A stretch of DNA of 5,786 nt from Candidatus Limnocylindrales bacterium (GCA_030647575.1 JAUSJS010000164.1:1-5786), one strand, 5' to 3'; shown: positions 1 through 5,645, counted from the first letter of the stretch. The notes: generated by a model not told the origin, from the sequence alone. Made by a program: numbers and translations.

Positions 1-49
1 GGGATCGAATCCGGATGCCGGCGAGGCGCCAATCGGGGCTGGTGCCACG

Positions 50-598
50 TTGTTGGGGCTTGCCCGATCCCGCGGCCTGTGGCACTGGACCCTCTCGATC
101 CTCGCCGGTCTGGCTCTCGGGATGACCCTTGGCACAGTCGCCTGGCTGGCCCTGGGCGCCGAGGTCACCCGGCCGCCGGAACACGTCGTGGTCACGATCC
201 CGAGCGACACGGCGCAGCGGATCGCGGCCGGGGCTCCGGCGCCGGTCATCCCGGCAGACCTCCAGCTCGTCGAGGGCGACACCCTGGTGCTGCAGAACGC
301 GGATGCTTTCGCGCATCGGATTGGCGGGTACACGCTGGCGCCCGGCGCCACGCTGCGGATACCGGTCGAGGCCGCCGACGGCGGAACGTTCGCCTGCACC
401 TTCCACGCTAGTGGTTCGATCGCGCTCGACGTGCGCCCCCGAAACGAACCGTCAGGCGTGGTCGCAGCGGGGCTTCTGCTCGGGCTCCCGCTCGGCCTGG
501 TCCTGGGTGGCGTCAGCTGGGTCGTCCGGAAGCTCGACGACCCGGGCGTTACCGCCTCGAGCCCGGAGGCCGAGCGGGTCGATCCGCGGAGCTTCTAG
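50..598 (+). CDS. Membrane-anchored cupredoxin-like domain protein (possibly 5'-partial)
   Basis: Seen: with the TTG start the protein has 182 residues. A basic N-terminus (two Arg by residue 8) precedes a hydrophobic segment at about 13-36, then an outer domain at about 40-130, a second hydrophobic segment at about 137-158 and a short polar tail. The outer domain has a beta-rich cupredoxin look: a GDTLVLQNADAFAHRIGG stretch with His89, then FACTFH with Cys116 and His119 (CxxH). These match three type-1 copper ligands of plastocyanin-like proteins, but the usual axial Met after the second His is absent. Inferred: an extracytoplasmic domain held by two membrane helices, binding copper or a degenerate relative of copper binders; partner unknown. 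The TTG at 50 is a weak choice: the frame has no stop back to base 2, so the true start may lie upstream of the window. It converges on the minus-strand gene ending at 830. Confidence 0.65.
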   Translation: MLGLARSRGLWHWTLSILAGLALGMTLGTVAWLALGAEVTRPPEHVVVTIPSDTAQRIAAGAPAPVIPADLQLVEGDTLVLQNADAFAHRIGGYTLAPGATLRIPVEAADGGTFACTFHASGSIALDVRPRNEPSGVVAAGLLLGLPLGLVLGGVSWVVRKLDDPGVTASSPEAERVDPRSF

Positions 599-672
599 GC
601 GGCGACGCGCGGTACCCCGGCCGCGATCGAGCTCGACGCCCCGGAACGCGCCTCGCGCGCCACCGCCTGGCC

Positions 673-708
673 GCTCTCAAGGCCCAGTTGCCACATGACC
701 TTGAGAGC
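673..708. repeat. Perfect inverted repeat, 10-bp arms, between convergent genes
   Basis: GCTCTCAAGG at 673-682 is the exact reverse complement of CCTTGAGAGC at 699-708, with a 16-base loop. It lies 75 bases past the stop of the cupredoxin-like gene and about 120 bases past the end of the convergent minus-strand gene. A bidirectional transcription terminator is the simplest reading, though there is no T-run on either side. A remnant of a small palindromic element is the alternative. Confidence 0.55.
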
Positions 709-796
709 AGCTCCAGTGGCCGCTGAATTCGAGCAGCCGTGGCGGTGCCGAGGCGACGGTCACGAACGATCCGGCCACCGCCGGTCGTGCTTGACT

Positions 797-820
797 GGGG
801 GCGCGCCCAAGACGGCCCCC
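797..820 (-). terminator. Candidate hairpin terminator after the secreted-protein gene
   Basis: GGGGGC at 797-802 pairs with GCCCCC at 815-820 across a 12-base loop, starting 10 bases past the stop codon of the minus-strand gene. The position suits a terminator, but no T-run follows on the minus strand. In such GC-rich DNA a 6-bp stem can arise by chance. Confidence 0.3.
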
Positions 821-829
821 CGGTTGGAG

Positions 830-1225
830 TTAGGGGTTCAGGTTGTGGCAGTTCGCGTGAGCCGGGAAATCCGGATCCAGAACCGGCAGCGGACTGAGGG
901 TCAGATCTGCTCCGGGGCCGAACGCGTCCGGGATCGTCAGATCAAAGCCGGCCGACATGTATTTCGAGGACGGCTGGTCGAGATCGAAGGTGATGGTCAC
1001 GTCGCCCGATGCCGACGTCTCGATCGACTCGATGACGCCACTGGCCTGTAGCGCCCGCAGGAACGAGTTCTCCCCGAAGGCGAACTGTCCCGGAGGGACG
1101 ACCTCCTCGTCCAGTGCTCGGCACGCCGCCGCGATCTTTTCGTGGATAACGCCGAGCGCCGTTGGGGGCACCGCCAGCGCCAGAGCCATCAGCCCGGCAG
1201 CCGCGAGTAGGCTCATTCTCCGCAT
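830..1225 (-). CDS. Secreted small protein of unknown function
   Basis: Seen: 131 residues. The N-terminus MRRMSLLAAAGLMALALA followed by VPPTALG is a typical Sec signal peptide, with possible cleavage around residue 25. The mature part of about 105 residues is mostly polar, with an acidic beta-type stretch (SGDVTITFDLDQ, about 73-84) and only two cysteines: Cys35 in an AAACRAL helix and Cys126 in the C-terminal NCHNLNP. These could form a disulfide outside the cell. The ATG at 1225 is supported by an upstream AGGGAG-type ribosome binding site about 5 bases away on the minus strand; a second Met three codons on is less well placed. I do not recognise the family. Codon use resembles the good genes in the window, so it looks real. 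Role unknown; it is convergent with, not co-transcribed with, the cupredoxin-like gene. Confidence 0.7.
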   Translation of the reverse strand: MRRMSLLAAAGLMALALAVPPTALGVIHEKIAAACRALDEEVVPPGQFAFGENSFLRALQASGVIESIETSASGDVTITFDLDQPSSKYMSAGFDLTIPDAFGPGADLTLSPLPVLDPDFPAHANCHNLNP

Positions 1226-1266
1226 CGTCTCTCCCTATCTCTCTCACAACGTCCCCGGTCCACCCG

Positions 1267-1296
1267 GTAATACAACACTGCGGCGCCAGGCGGCAA
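1267..1296 (-). promoter_or_regulatory. Possible promoter of the secreted-protein gene
   Basis: Read on the minus strand, TTGCCG (1296-1291) is followed after 18 bases by TATTAC (1272-1267), each four of six matches to the sigma-70-type boxes. The transcript would start near 1260, leaving about a 35-base leader that contains the ribosome binding site. Based on pattern only. Confidence 0.3.
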
Positions 1297-1600
1297 TACT
1301 CGGAGTCAACGGACCGGTGCATCCTGGCACCAAGGGCCCAAGGTCGCTTGGCACGAACACATGCCGCTGGAGGGCGCGGAGCGACAGCCGCCCCTCCCCG
1401 AGTCCCCGCACGGCGCGGCCGAGGATCATCCGATACTGGCCCATGTGACCGCTTCGTACGACGGCACGATGGACCCTGGTCGGTCGCGGTCGAGGCGAGG
1501 ACTGGCGGCTGGCCGCGATGCCGGTCGCCGCCACGGCGTAAACCGACTCGGGAACGACGGCGCCGAACGATCCGTATCTAGGACCATCGGCTGGGTGGCG
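1297..1600. other. Stretch without a convincing gene
   Basis: All six frames have short or low-quality open frames here. The longest, on the minus strand from 1651 to 1244, is rich in Arg, Pro and Gly, has no ribosome binding site and resembles no family I know. I see no RNA gene, repeat array or terminator. It may be decayed sequence, since broken genes occur further right. Confidence 0.4.
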
Positions 1601-1605
1601 CCCAC

Positions 1606-1640
1606 TTGACTTGTCGCGCCTAAGTGTTACTGTGTTACAC
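1606..1640 (+). promoter_or_regulatory. Promoter with overlapping direct-repeat operator
   Basis: TTGACT at 1606-1611 and TACTGT at 1628-1633, 16 bases apart, form a plausible promoter with a start near 1640. Over the -10 lies the 7-bp word GTGTTAC twice, at 1624-1630 and 1632-1638, with an 8-bp period. The second copy sits within the 9-bp palindrome GTGTTACAC (1632-1640). Short tandem or palindromic boxes over the -10 are typical of operators for ribbon-helix-helix autorepressors, which fits the gene at 1664. Confidence 0.5.
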
Positions 1641-1663
1641 CTCACCACCAATAAGGCGCTCTG

Positions 1664-1954
1664 ATGACCACCACCCGAACCAGGCCTATGCGAATCCTCG
1701 TCGACGACCTTGCCCCTATTCGACTCCTCGCCGACCTACGACGCGAGGCCCCCGCCCAGATCGTCCACGAGGCACTTACCGAATACTTCGCCAAGCATCG
1801 CGCAGACCTCGCAAAGATCCATGCTGAGACCCAGGACTTCATCGCGCGTGGAGACATCGAGGGCCTCGCCGCTGCCATGCGCGCAGATGCCGACGGCGTC
1901 GCTGCTCGACTGGCGCAGCGAAACAGGCGAGCGCGGGCAGCCGTCAGCGCCTAG
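1664..1954 (+). CDS. Ribbon-helix-helix-type small DNA-binding protein, antitoxin-like
   Basis: Seen: 96 residues. After a short basic leader, RPMRILVDDL (about 8-16) could form the DNA-contacting strand. The helices LAPIRLLADLRREAP and AQIVHEALTEYFAKHR (about 16-46) follow the usual RHH order, the second resembling the common EIVREALREYL-type helix. The remainder (47-96) is charged and helical, ending in an Arg-rich stretch. AAGG at 1653-1656, 7 bases before the ATG, supports the start. Known: proteins of this build are commonly antitoxins or plasmid-type repressors that bind short repeats in their own promoter, and such a repeat lies at 1624-1640. Inferred: autoregulated antitoxin or solitary repressor. 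No recognisable toxin lies on either side. Its stop overlaps, tail to tail by 11 bases, a coding-like minus-strand stretch. Base composition is less GC-biased than in niaR-bioY, hinting at transfer. The RHH assignment is moderate only; the usual Gly in the turn is missing. Confidence 0.6.
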   Translation: MTTTRTRPMRILVDDLAPIRLLADLRREAPAQIVHEALTEYFAKHRADLAKIHAETQDFIARGDIEGLAAAMRADADGVAARLAQRNRRARAAVSA

Positions 1955-2105
1955 GCGTCGGGAAGTCGCAGAAGGCCGACTCGCCGTCCCGGAGTACTTC
2001 TTCGCCGAGAGCGTCCGCCGTGGATAGGTCCTCCGGATTACGCTCGAAGAAAGCGAGTAGAACGCGCGCGAACCACTTCTTGTGGAGGACGAGAGTTCCC
2101 GGCAT
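1944..2105 (-). CDS. Unrecognised small ORF or gene remnant, 53 codons
   Basis: Seen: on the minus strand, ATG at 2105 to TGA at 1944 encodes 53 residues that read like real protein: a hydrophobic-aromatic stretch (HKKWFARVLLAFFERNPEDL, about 8-27) and an acidic half (ADALGEEVLRDGESAFCDFP, about 30-49). Codon choice favours C or G in third positions as in a true gene. The frame stays open upstream to 2555, but that part is low-complexity Arg/Pro/Gly and unconvincing. There is no clear ribosome binding site before 2105, so this may be the 3' end of a decayed gene rather than a complete small gene. I do not recognise the family. It overlaps the 3' end of the RHH-type gene tail to tail. Confidence 0.35.
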   Translation of the reverse strand: MPGTLVLHKKWFARVLLAFFERNPEDLSTADALGEEVLRDGESAFCDFPTPRR

Positions 2106-2305
2106 CGGATGAGCGATGCGCGGCGCTCCATCATCCGTGCTGGTCGACTTGGAGCCGGCCGATCCGATCCCGGACGCCCTGGCCCCGCTCCTGGCCGGCC
2201 CCGGGACACGGAAACCCCGCCGGTCGATGACGTCGTCCCCGCTGGACCAGAGGCGGTGACGCAGCGCATCGGCGGCTGACCCCCGACGGCCCCGCCCGAA
2301 CAGCC
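2106..2305. other. Stretch with no supportable gene
   Basis: This interval separates the 53-codon minus-strand stretch from the TauE/SafE stump. Open frames exist on both strands but have Arg/Pro/Gly-rich composition without family resemblance. I see no RNA gene and no convincing terminator. Together with its neighbours it looks like eroded accessory sequence. Confidence 0.35.
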
Positions 2306-2539
2306 TCAGCTGAACAGCGCGAGGCGAAGCCCGACCACGGCGAGGAAGATCCCGAACGCTCGCTGCGCGATGTCCGGAGGCAGCGACGTCCCGATCCGCG
2401 CCCCGAAATACGCGCCGATCAGGAGGCCGACGGCAAGGATCGCCGCGGACGGGACGTCGACGTGTCCGGCTCGGAAGTACTCGAGCGCCCCGAGACATCT
2501 CGAGGCTGCAGGACGGCCGTCTGACATGTCGGTTGACAT
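2306..2539 (-). pseudogene. C-terminal stump of a TauE/SafE-type sulfite/anion exporter
   Basis: Seen: 77 codons on the minus strand. From about residue 16 (base 2494) to the end it matches the last part of TauE/SafE (DUF81) proteins: a loop LEYFRAGHVDV, a helix with glycine spacing (GLLIGAYFGARIG), a short SLPPDIAQRAFG connector and a last helix FLAVVGLRLALF, ending in a natural stop. Complete members have about 250 residues and seven to eight helices, so roughly three quarters is missing. The first 15 residues do not fit the family and overlap the niaR promoter region, so the break lies near 2494. Known: the family moves sulfite, sulfonates or related anions across the membrane. Inferred: the stump has two helices at most and is unlikely to work; it was probably cut off when the niaR block joined this place. 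Confidence 0.7.
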
Positions 2540-2544
2540 GACAG
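2521..2544. promoter_or_regulatory. 24-bp imperfect palindrome, candidate NiaR operator
   Basis: The two halves, centred between 2532 and 2533, match at 9 of 12 positions. The core is CATGTC (2525-2530) opposite GACATG (2535-2540), separated by GGTT. TGACATG also occurs as a direct repeat at 2522 and 2534, and GACATGTC (2523-2530) is itself a perfect palindrome. It covers the -35 box of niaR, so binding would block transcription. I cannot confirm that it matches a published NiaR consensus. Confidence 0.5.
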
Positions 2545-2562
2545 AACGTAACCATCTACCGT
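2533..2562 (+). promoter_or_regulatory. Promoter of niaR, predicted leaderless
   Basis: TTGACA at 2533-2538 is a full consensus -35 box. TACCGT at 2557-2562, 18 bases on, keeps the essential T, A and final T of the -10 box. A start about 7-8 bases downstream falls on the A of the niaR ATG at 2570. No ribosome binding site precedes that ATG, which agrees with a leaderless mRNA. Confidence 0.5.
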
Positions 2563-2569
2563 TCGCTGC

Positions 2570-3175
2570 ATGGGACCGTCCGGTGTCGTCGAGCGTCCGG
2601 TCACACGCCGCGCCGGGTCACTGGCCGGTGGCGTGCCAAGGCGGACCAGTGCTGAGCGGCGGGCGGCACTGCTCGCGCTCCTCACCGCCGACTCCGGGGC
2701 CCATCCGGGCGACGCACTCGCGAAGCGCTTCGCGGTGAGCCGCCAGGCGATCGTCCACGACGTGGCGATCCTCCGCGCGGAAGGGGCGCCGATCGTCGCG
2801 ACGGTCCGCGGTTACCTTCTCGCCGCGGCGGTAGACCGGCTCCCGTACCGGGCGGTCGTCGCCGTCCGCCACCGGCCCGAGGAGACCGAGGACGAGCTGA
2901 TGACGCTCGTCGACCTCGGCATCCGGGTCGTCGACGTCGTCGTTGAGCACCCGCTCTACGGCGAGCTCCGCGGCGAGCTCCATCTCGCCTCGCCAGCCGA
3001 CATCCGGTCCTGGGCCGAGGCGACCCGCCGCTCGGGCGCCCACCTGCTCTCCGAGCTGACTGACGGCGTCCACCTCCATACCCTCGAAGCCGGGAGCGAG
3101 ACGCGCCTCGACGACGCTCGGGCTGCCCTCGCCGTGCGCGGCTTCCTCCTTGACGGCGGGGAGCCCGAACAGTAA
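2570..3175 (+). CDS. niaR: Niacin-responsive transcription repressor NiaR (HTH + 3H domain)
   Basis: Seen: 201 residues. A winged HTH of the HTH_11 type lies at about 27-84 (recognition region LAKRFAVSRQAIVHDVAILR), and a 3H domain at about 90-195 carries the family signatures MTLVDLGIRVVDVVVEHPLY and SELTDGVHLHTLE. His101, Glu109, His168 and His170 have the same spacing as the metal ligands I recall for T. maritima TM1602 (His79, Glu87, His146, His148); His127 in EHPLYG is the remaining conserved His. Known: NiaR (YrxA in Bacillus subtilis) represses NAD synthesis and niacin uptake genes when nicotinic acid is present. Here it heads a probable operon, 75 bases before bioY. The ATG at 2570 has no ribosome binding site but sits at the predicted transcript start; the roughly 25-residue leader before the HTH is longer than usual, so a later start is possible. 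Autorepression through the palindrome at 2521-2544 is inferred. Confidence 0.9.
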   Translation: MGPSGVVERPVTRRAGSLAGGVPRRTSAERRAALLALLTADSGAHPGDALAKRFAVSRQAIVHDVAILRAEGAPIVATVRGYLLAAAVDRLPYRAVVAVRHRPEETEDELMTLVDLGIRVVDVVVEHPLYGELRGELHLASPADIRSWAEATRRSGAHLLSELTDGVHLHTLEAGSETRLDDARAALAVRGFLLDGGEPEQ

Positions 3176-3250
3176 GGCGTCCGGCGCCGCGTTCCTGACG
3201 GCCGGCCGCAGACCGGCACCCCATCCCACCCGTAACCCAGGGGACCCCGA

Positions 3251-3835
3251 ATGACGCTCACGCTCGACCGGCGCGCGCCCGCGCCCGGCGCCACGCTTGC
3301 CGACCGGCTCGTTCCGGTCGTCCTCGCCGCCCGCCTCGGCGCCCGCAGCCGCGACCTCGCGCTCGTCGCCGCCGGGGCACTGCTCATCGCCCTGTCGGCC
3401 GCCGTGAGCATCCGGCTGCCGGACAGCCCGGTCCCGATCAGCGGGCAGACGTTCGGGGTCCTCCTCGTCGCCGCAGCTGTCGGGTTCCGGCGGGGGCTCG
3501 CCGCGACCGCCATCTACGTCGCGATCGGGGTCATCGGCCTGCCGGCCTTCGCCGAGGGCAAGGGCGGGCTCGGGGTCATCGCCGGGGTCAACGACGGCCG
3601 GCTCGCCCAACGGGGCTGGGACCGTCGCCTCCCGGGCGCCCCCGCCGCGATGGCGGTCGGCAACGCCGTCATCTACGCGATCGGCCTGCCCTGGCTCGCG
3701 GCCGCGACCGGCTTCAGCCCCGCCGAGACGATCGCCAAGGGCCTCGTCCCGTTCCTCCTCGGCGATTCGGCGAAGCTCCTCCTCGCCGCCGGCGTCCTGC
3801 CGGCCGCCTGGTGGGTCGTCGGGAGGCAGCGATGA
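3251..3835 (+). CDS. bioY: BioY-family vitamin transporter S-component with internal deletion
   Basis: Seen: 194 residues, starting at ATG 3251 with AGGGGA 6 bases upstream. Family signatures occur in order: PDSPVPISGQTFGVLL (about 57-72), GLPAFAEGKGGLGVIAG (96-112) and VPFLLGDSAK (166-175). Asp172 and Lys175 have the spacing of the Asp160/Lys163 pair I recall as biotin contacts in Lactococcus BioY. The first 36 residues are a non-family extension. After Gly112 the expected GPTGGYL-type motif and the helix behind it are absent: the text runs VNDGRLAQRGWDRR, joining directly to the normal later section. About 15-20 residues are missing, in frame. Known: BioY is the biotin-binding membrane component of ECF transporters. 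Losing one helix would give five segments and upset topology, so it may be inactive. Next to niaR it could serve niacin rather than biotin, but this is speculation. Its stop overlaps the next start (ATGA). Confidence 0.8.
   Translation: MTLTLDRRAPAPGATLADRLVPVVLAARLGARSRDLALVAAGALLIALSAAVSIRLPDSPVPISGQTFGVLLVAAAVGFRRGLAATAIYVAIGVIGLPAFAEGKGGLGVIAGVNDGRLAQRGWDRRLPGAPAAMAVGNAVIYAIGLPWLAAATGFSPAETIAKGLVPFLLGDSAKLLLAAGVLPAAWWVVGRQR
3821..3834 (+). promoter_or_regulatory. Ribosome binding site and coupled start of the permease gene
   Basis: GGGAGG at 3821-3826 lies 5 bases before ATG 3832. That ATG overlaps the bioY stop as ATGA, so translation is probably coupled. This decides against the in-frame GTG at 3811, which lies upstream of the site. 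Confidence 0.7.
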
Positions 3836-5337
3836 GCGCGAGGTCGGCCGCGACCGTCGAGGATGACGGGCGGGCACCCTCGCTCGGGCTCATCGGTCAC
3901 GAGTACGCCGCGCTCGACCCGGTCCCGGCGAACGCTCGGATCTTCGGGCTGGCCGACCAGGCGGCGTTCTGGTTCGCGGCGACGTGTCTACCTGCCGCCT
4001 GGTTCTACGGCGCGCTGATGGCGGGCGCCGCCGGCCTCCCCGGCGCGCTCTTCCTCATCCTCGTCGTCAGCCCGCTCTCCCTCATCCCCTGGGCGTTCCT
4101 CGGCTGGATCGCGGCGAAGACGGGCGCCTGCTCGACCGCCCTCGTCCGGCCGGCGTTCGGGCTGCGTGGCTCGGCGGCCCCGTCCGTCCTCTATCTCGTC
4201 TTCGGCCTCGGCTGGGCCGCGGTGAACGTCTTCCTCGGCGCGATCGGGCTGTCGTTCGTTTTTGCCGCCTGGCTCGGGACGCCGGCCTTCCTCAGCCCCG
4301 GGTACGAAGGCCCGATGGCGGCGAGCATCGTCGCGGTCGCGATCCTCCAGGGGATCGTCGCGGCCGGCGGCCACCGGGTCCTGCGGCTCGTCCAGTGGGG
4401 CGCGACCTTTGCGCTCCTGGGACTCGGTGCGGTCCAGCTCTGGCTCGTCGTCACCCACTGGGACCCGGCGACGCTGTTCGCCTGGCGGCCACCGGCCGGG
4501 GGATTGACGACCTCGATCGGGCCCTTCACGTACACGATCACGGTCGCGCTCCTCGTCGATCTCCTCATCGCCTACAACTGGACCTGGGAGTTCATCGGGG
4601 ACTTCAGCCGCTTCGCCCGCAGCCCGGCGGCCGGGACGGCGGGGCCGTTCCTCGGCGCGAACGCGGCCCAGACCTGGTGGTTCGGCGTCGGTGCGCTCGG
4701 CGTCGTCTTCCTCGCCACGACGACCGGTGGCTTCGCCCCGGAGGCGGCCGATCCCTCGTCGCTCACGACGTCGCTCGGGTTGGGCTGGGTCGCCGCGGCG
4801 GTCATCATCGCCGCGACGGTCGCGACGAACGCCGGCAACCTCACCGCGTCGGCGCTCGCGATCACGAACCTCGCGCCGCGGCTCCCGCTCGGCCTCCGCC
4901 CGCTCATCGGCGCGGTCTCGCTCGCCGTCGTCCCGCTCGCGCTCGTGCCGATCCTGGTGACCGGGTTCCAGGCGACGTACATCCTCTGGCTCGACGTCCT
5001 CGGCGCGATCGTCGTGCCGCTCTGGGTGATCGTCCTCGTCGACTTCTTCTGGGTCCGCCGTGGCCGCTACGAGCCCGACCTGTTCCGAACCGAGGGCGGC
5101 GCCTACTGGTATCGGCGGGGCTGGAACCCGCGGGGGGTCGGCGTCCTCCTCGCCGGCACCACCCTCTACTGGCTGCTCGCCTACGGGTTCCCCGACGTTC
5201 GTGAGGTCGTCCCGGTGGCGCTGCCGGTCGGGCTCGGGGTGGCCCTCGCGTACGCTGCGCTCATGCGGGGCGAGCGCGAGCTGGCCGCGCCGATCGCGGA
5301 GCGGCTCGCTGCGTTGTCTGAGGCCGACCGCGCCTGA
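3832..5337 (+). CDS. NCS1-family permease (cytosine/purine/uracil/allantoin type)
   Basis: Seen: 501 residues from ATG 3832, the usual size for the family, with about twelve hydrophobic segments. NCS1 features: an N-terminal lead RIFGLADQAAFWFAATCLPA (about 37-55) running into the first helix; NWTWEFIGDFSRFAR (249-263) at the sixth-helix region; TVATNAGNLTASALAITNL (329-347) at the eighth; and a cytoplasmic VDFFWVRRGRY plus YRRGWNPRGV (about 403-436) before the last two helices. Known: NCS1 proteins are sodium- or proton-driven importers of nucleobases, hydantoins, allantoin, thiamine or nicotinamide riboside (yeast Nrt1). The substrate cannot be read from sequence. Position in the niaR-bioY block makes a pyridine or other vitamin-like substrate a fair hypothesis; a nucleobase is the default alternative. 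The gene is complete, and a hairpin at 5347-5379 follows it. Confidence 0.88.
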   Translation: MSARSAATVEDDGRAPSLGLIGHEYAALDPVPANARIFGLADQAAFWFAATCLPAAWFYGALMAGAAGLPGALFLILVVSPLSLIPWAFLGWIAAKTGACSTALVRPAFGLRGSAAPSVLYLVFGLGWAAVNVFLGAIGLSFVFAAWLGTPAFLSPGYEGPMAASIVAVAILQGIVAAGGHRVLRLVQWGATFALLGLGAVQLWLVVTHWDPATLFAWRPPAGGLTTSIGPFTYTITVALLVDLLIAYNWTWEFIGDFSRFARSPAAGTAGPFLGANAAQTWWFGVGALGVVFLATTTGGFAPEAADPSSLTTSLGLGWVAAAVIIAATVATNAGNLTASALAITNLAPRLPLGLRPLIGAVSLAVVPLALVPILVTGFQATYILWLDVLGAIVVPLWVIVLVDFFWVRRGRYEPDLFRTEGGAYWYRRGWNPRGVGVLLAGTTLYWLLAYGFPDVREVVPVALPVGLGVALAYAALMRGERELAAPIAERLAALSEADRA

Positions 5338-5346
5338 CGGGAGGTC

Positions 5347-5379
5347 GCGGCGCAGACCGGCTCGTCCGGCAAGCGCCGC
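5347..5379 (+). terminator. Hairpin after the permease gene, candidate operon terminator
   Basis: GCGGCGC at 5347-5353 pairs perfectly with GCGCCGC at 5373-5379. Inside the loop, CCGG at 5357-5360 can pair with CCGG at 5366-5369, giving a two-tier hairpin. It begins 10 bases after the permease stop and lies before the convergent LysR stump. No T-run follows, so its terminator role is inferred from position. Confidence 0.45.
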
Positions 5380-5396
5380 CCTCGTCCCGGGTCGGC

Positions 5397-5645
5397 TCAC
5401 TCGTCGCGGCTCATCCTCTTCATAGAGAGAGCGCCTGACACGACCTCGGGGATCCGCTCGAGCAGCCGGCTGAAGGCGTCCAAAGCCGCCGACGGTTCGG
5501 CCGGCGCTATACGTGCGGCGGCGACGATCCGCCGGCGGATCGGGTTGGCCCCGCCGAGTGCGATCCGACGAAGCGTGCCCGCGCGGAGCGCGTCGGCGAC
5601 CGCGGTCCCGGGCAGGCGCGCGACGCCCAGGCCGCGCTCGACCAT
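5397..5645 (-). pseudogene. C-terminal stump of a LysR-type transcription regulator
   Basis: Seen: from about 5645 down to the stop at 5397 the minus strand encodes about 82 residues matching the end of a LysR substrate-binding domain: MVERGLGVARLPGTAVADAL fits the familiar 'GlGva.lP...v...l' segment, followed by AGTLRRIALG, IRRRIVAAARIAP and a final helix DAFSRLLERIPEVV. Complete LysR regulators have about 300 residues; the N-terminal HTH and most of the effector domain are absent. The frame opens a further 18 codons to a TTG at 5699, but those residues do not fit the family and lie over another promoter. Inferred: a decayed regulator gene cut at about 5645-5650 by the arrival or rearrangement of the sequence to the right. 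What it once controlled is unknown. Confidence 0.65.

Noticed and set aside
695..1051. Plus-strand frame of 118 codons
   Set aside because: It runs mostly opposite the secreted-protein gene, whose signal peptide and ribosome binding site are much better support.
1244..1651. Minus-strand frame of 135 codons in the gap before the RHH gene
   Set aside because: No ribosome binding site, low-quality composition and no resemblance; its start would also lie inside the RHH promoter.
1955..2305. Toxin gene downstream of the RHH protein on the plus strand
   Set aside because: No plus-strand frame here has a start with a ribosome binding site or any resemblance to PIN, RelE, MazF or similar toxins.
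3176..3250. Riboswitch or second NiaR operator before bioY
   Set aside because: The 75-base gap shows no TGACATG-type element and is too short and featureless for a known vitamin riboswitch.
3580..3620. Frameshift as the cause of the odd BioY middle
   Set aside because: The frame is the same before and after the join, and no other frame nearby encodes the missing motif; a clean in-frame loss fits better.
3811..3831. GTG at 3811 as the permease start
   Set aside because: The GGGAGG site lies downstream of it and points to ATG 3832, which also gives the ATGA overlap with bioY.
2618..3877. Long minus-strand open frame (419 codons) opposite niaR and bioY
   Set aside because: It is rich in Arg, Asp, Glu, Gly and Pro with no family resemblance. 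It is the expected shadow of GC-rich genes with biased third positions.
3984..5204. Second plus-strand frame (406 codons) inside the permease gene
   Set aside because: Arg/Pro-rich shadow in another frame, without membrane segments or family signatures.
3988..5400. Long minus-strand open frame (470 codons) opposite the permease gene
   Set aside because: Its composition is almost entirely Arg, Glu, Asp, Pro and Gly, a mirror of the permease codons; the plus-strand frame carries clear NCS1 motifs.
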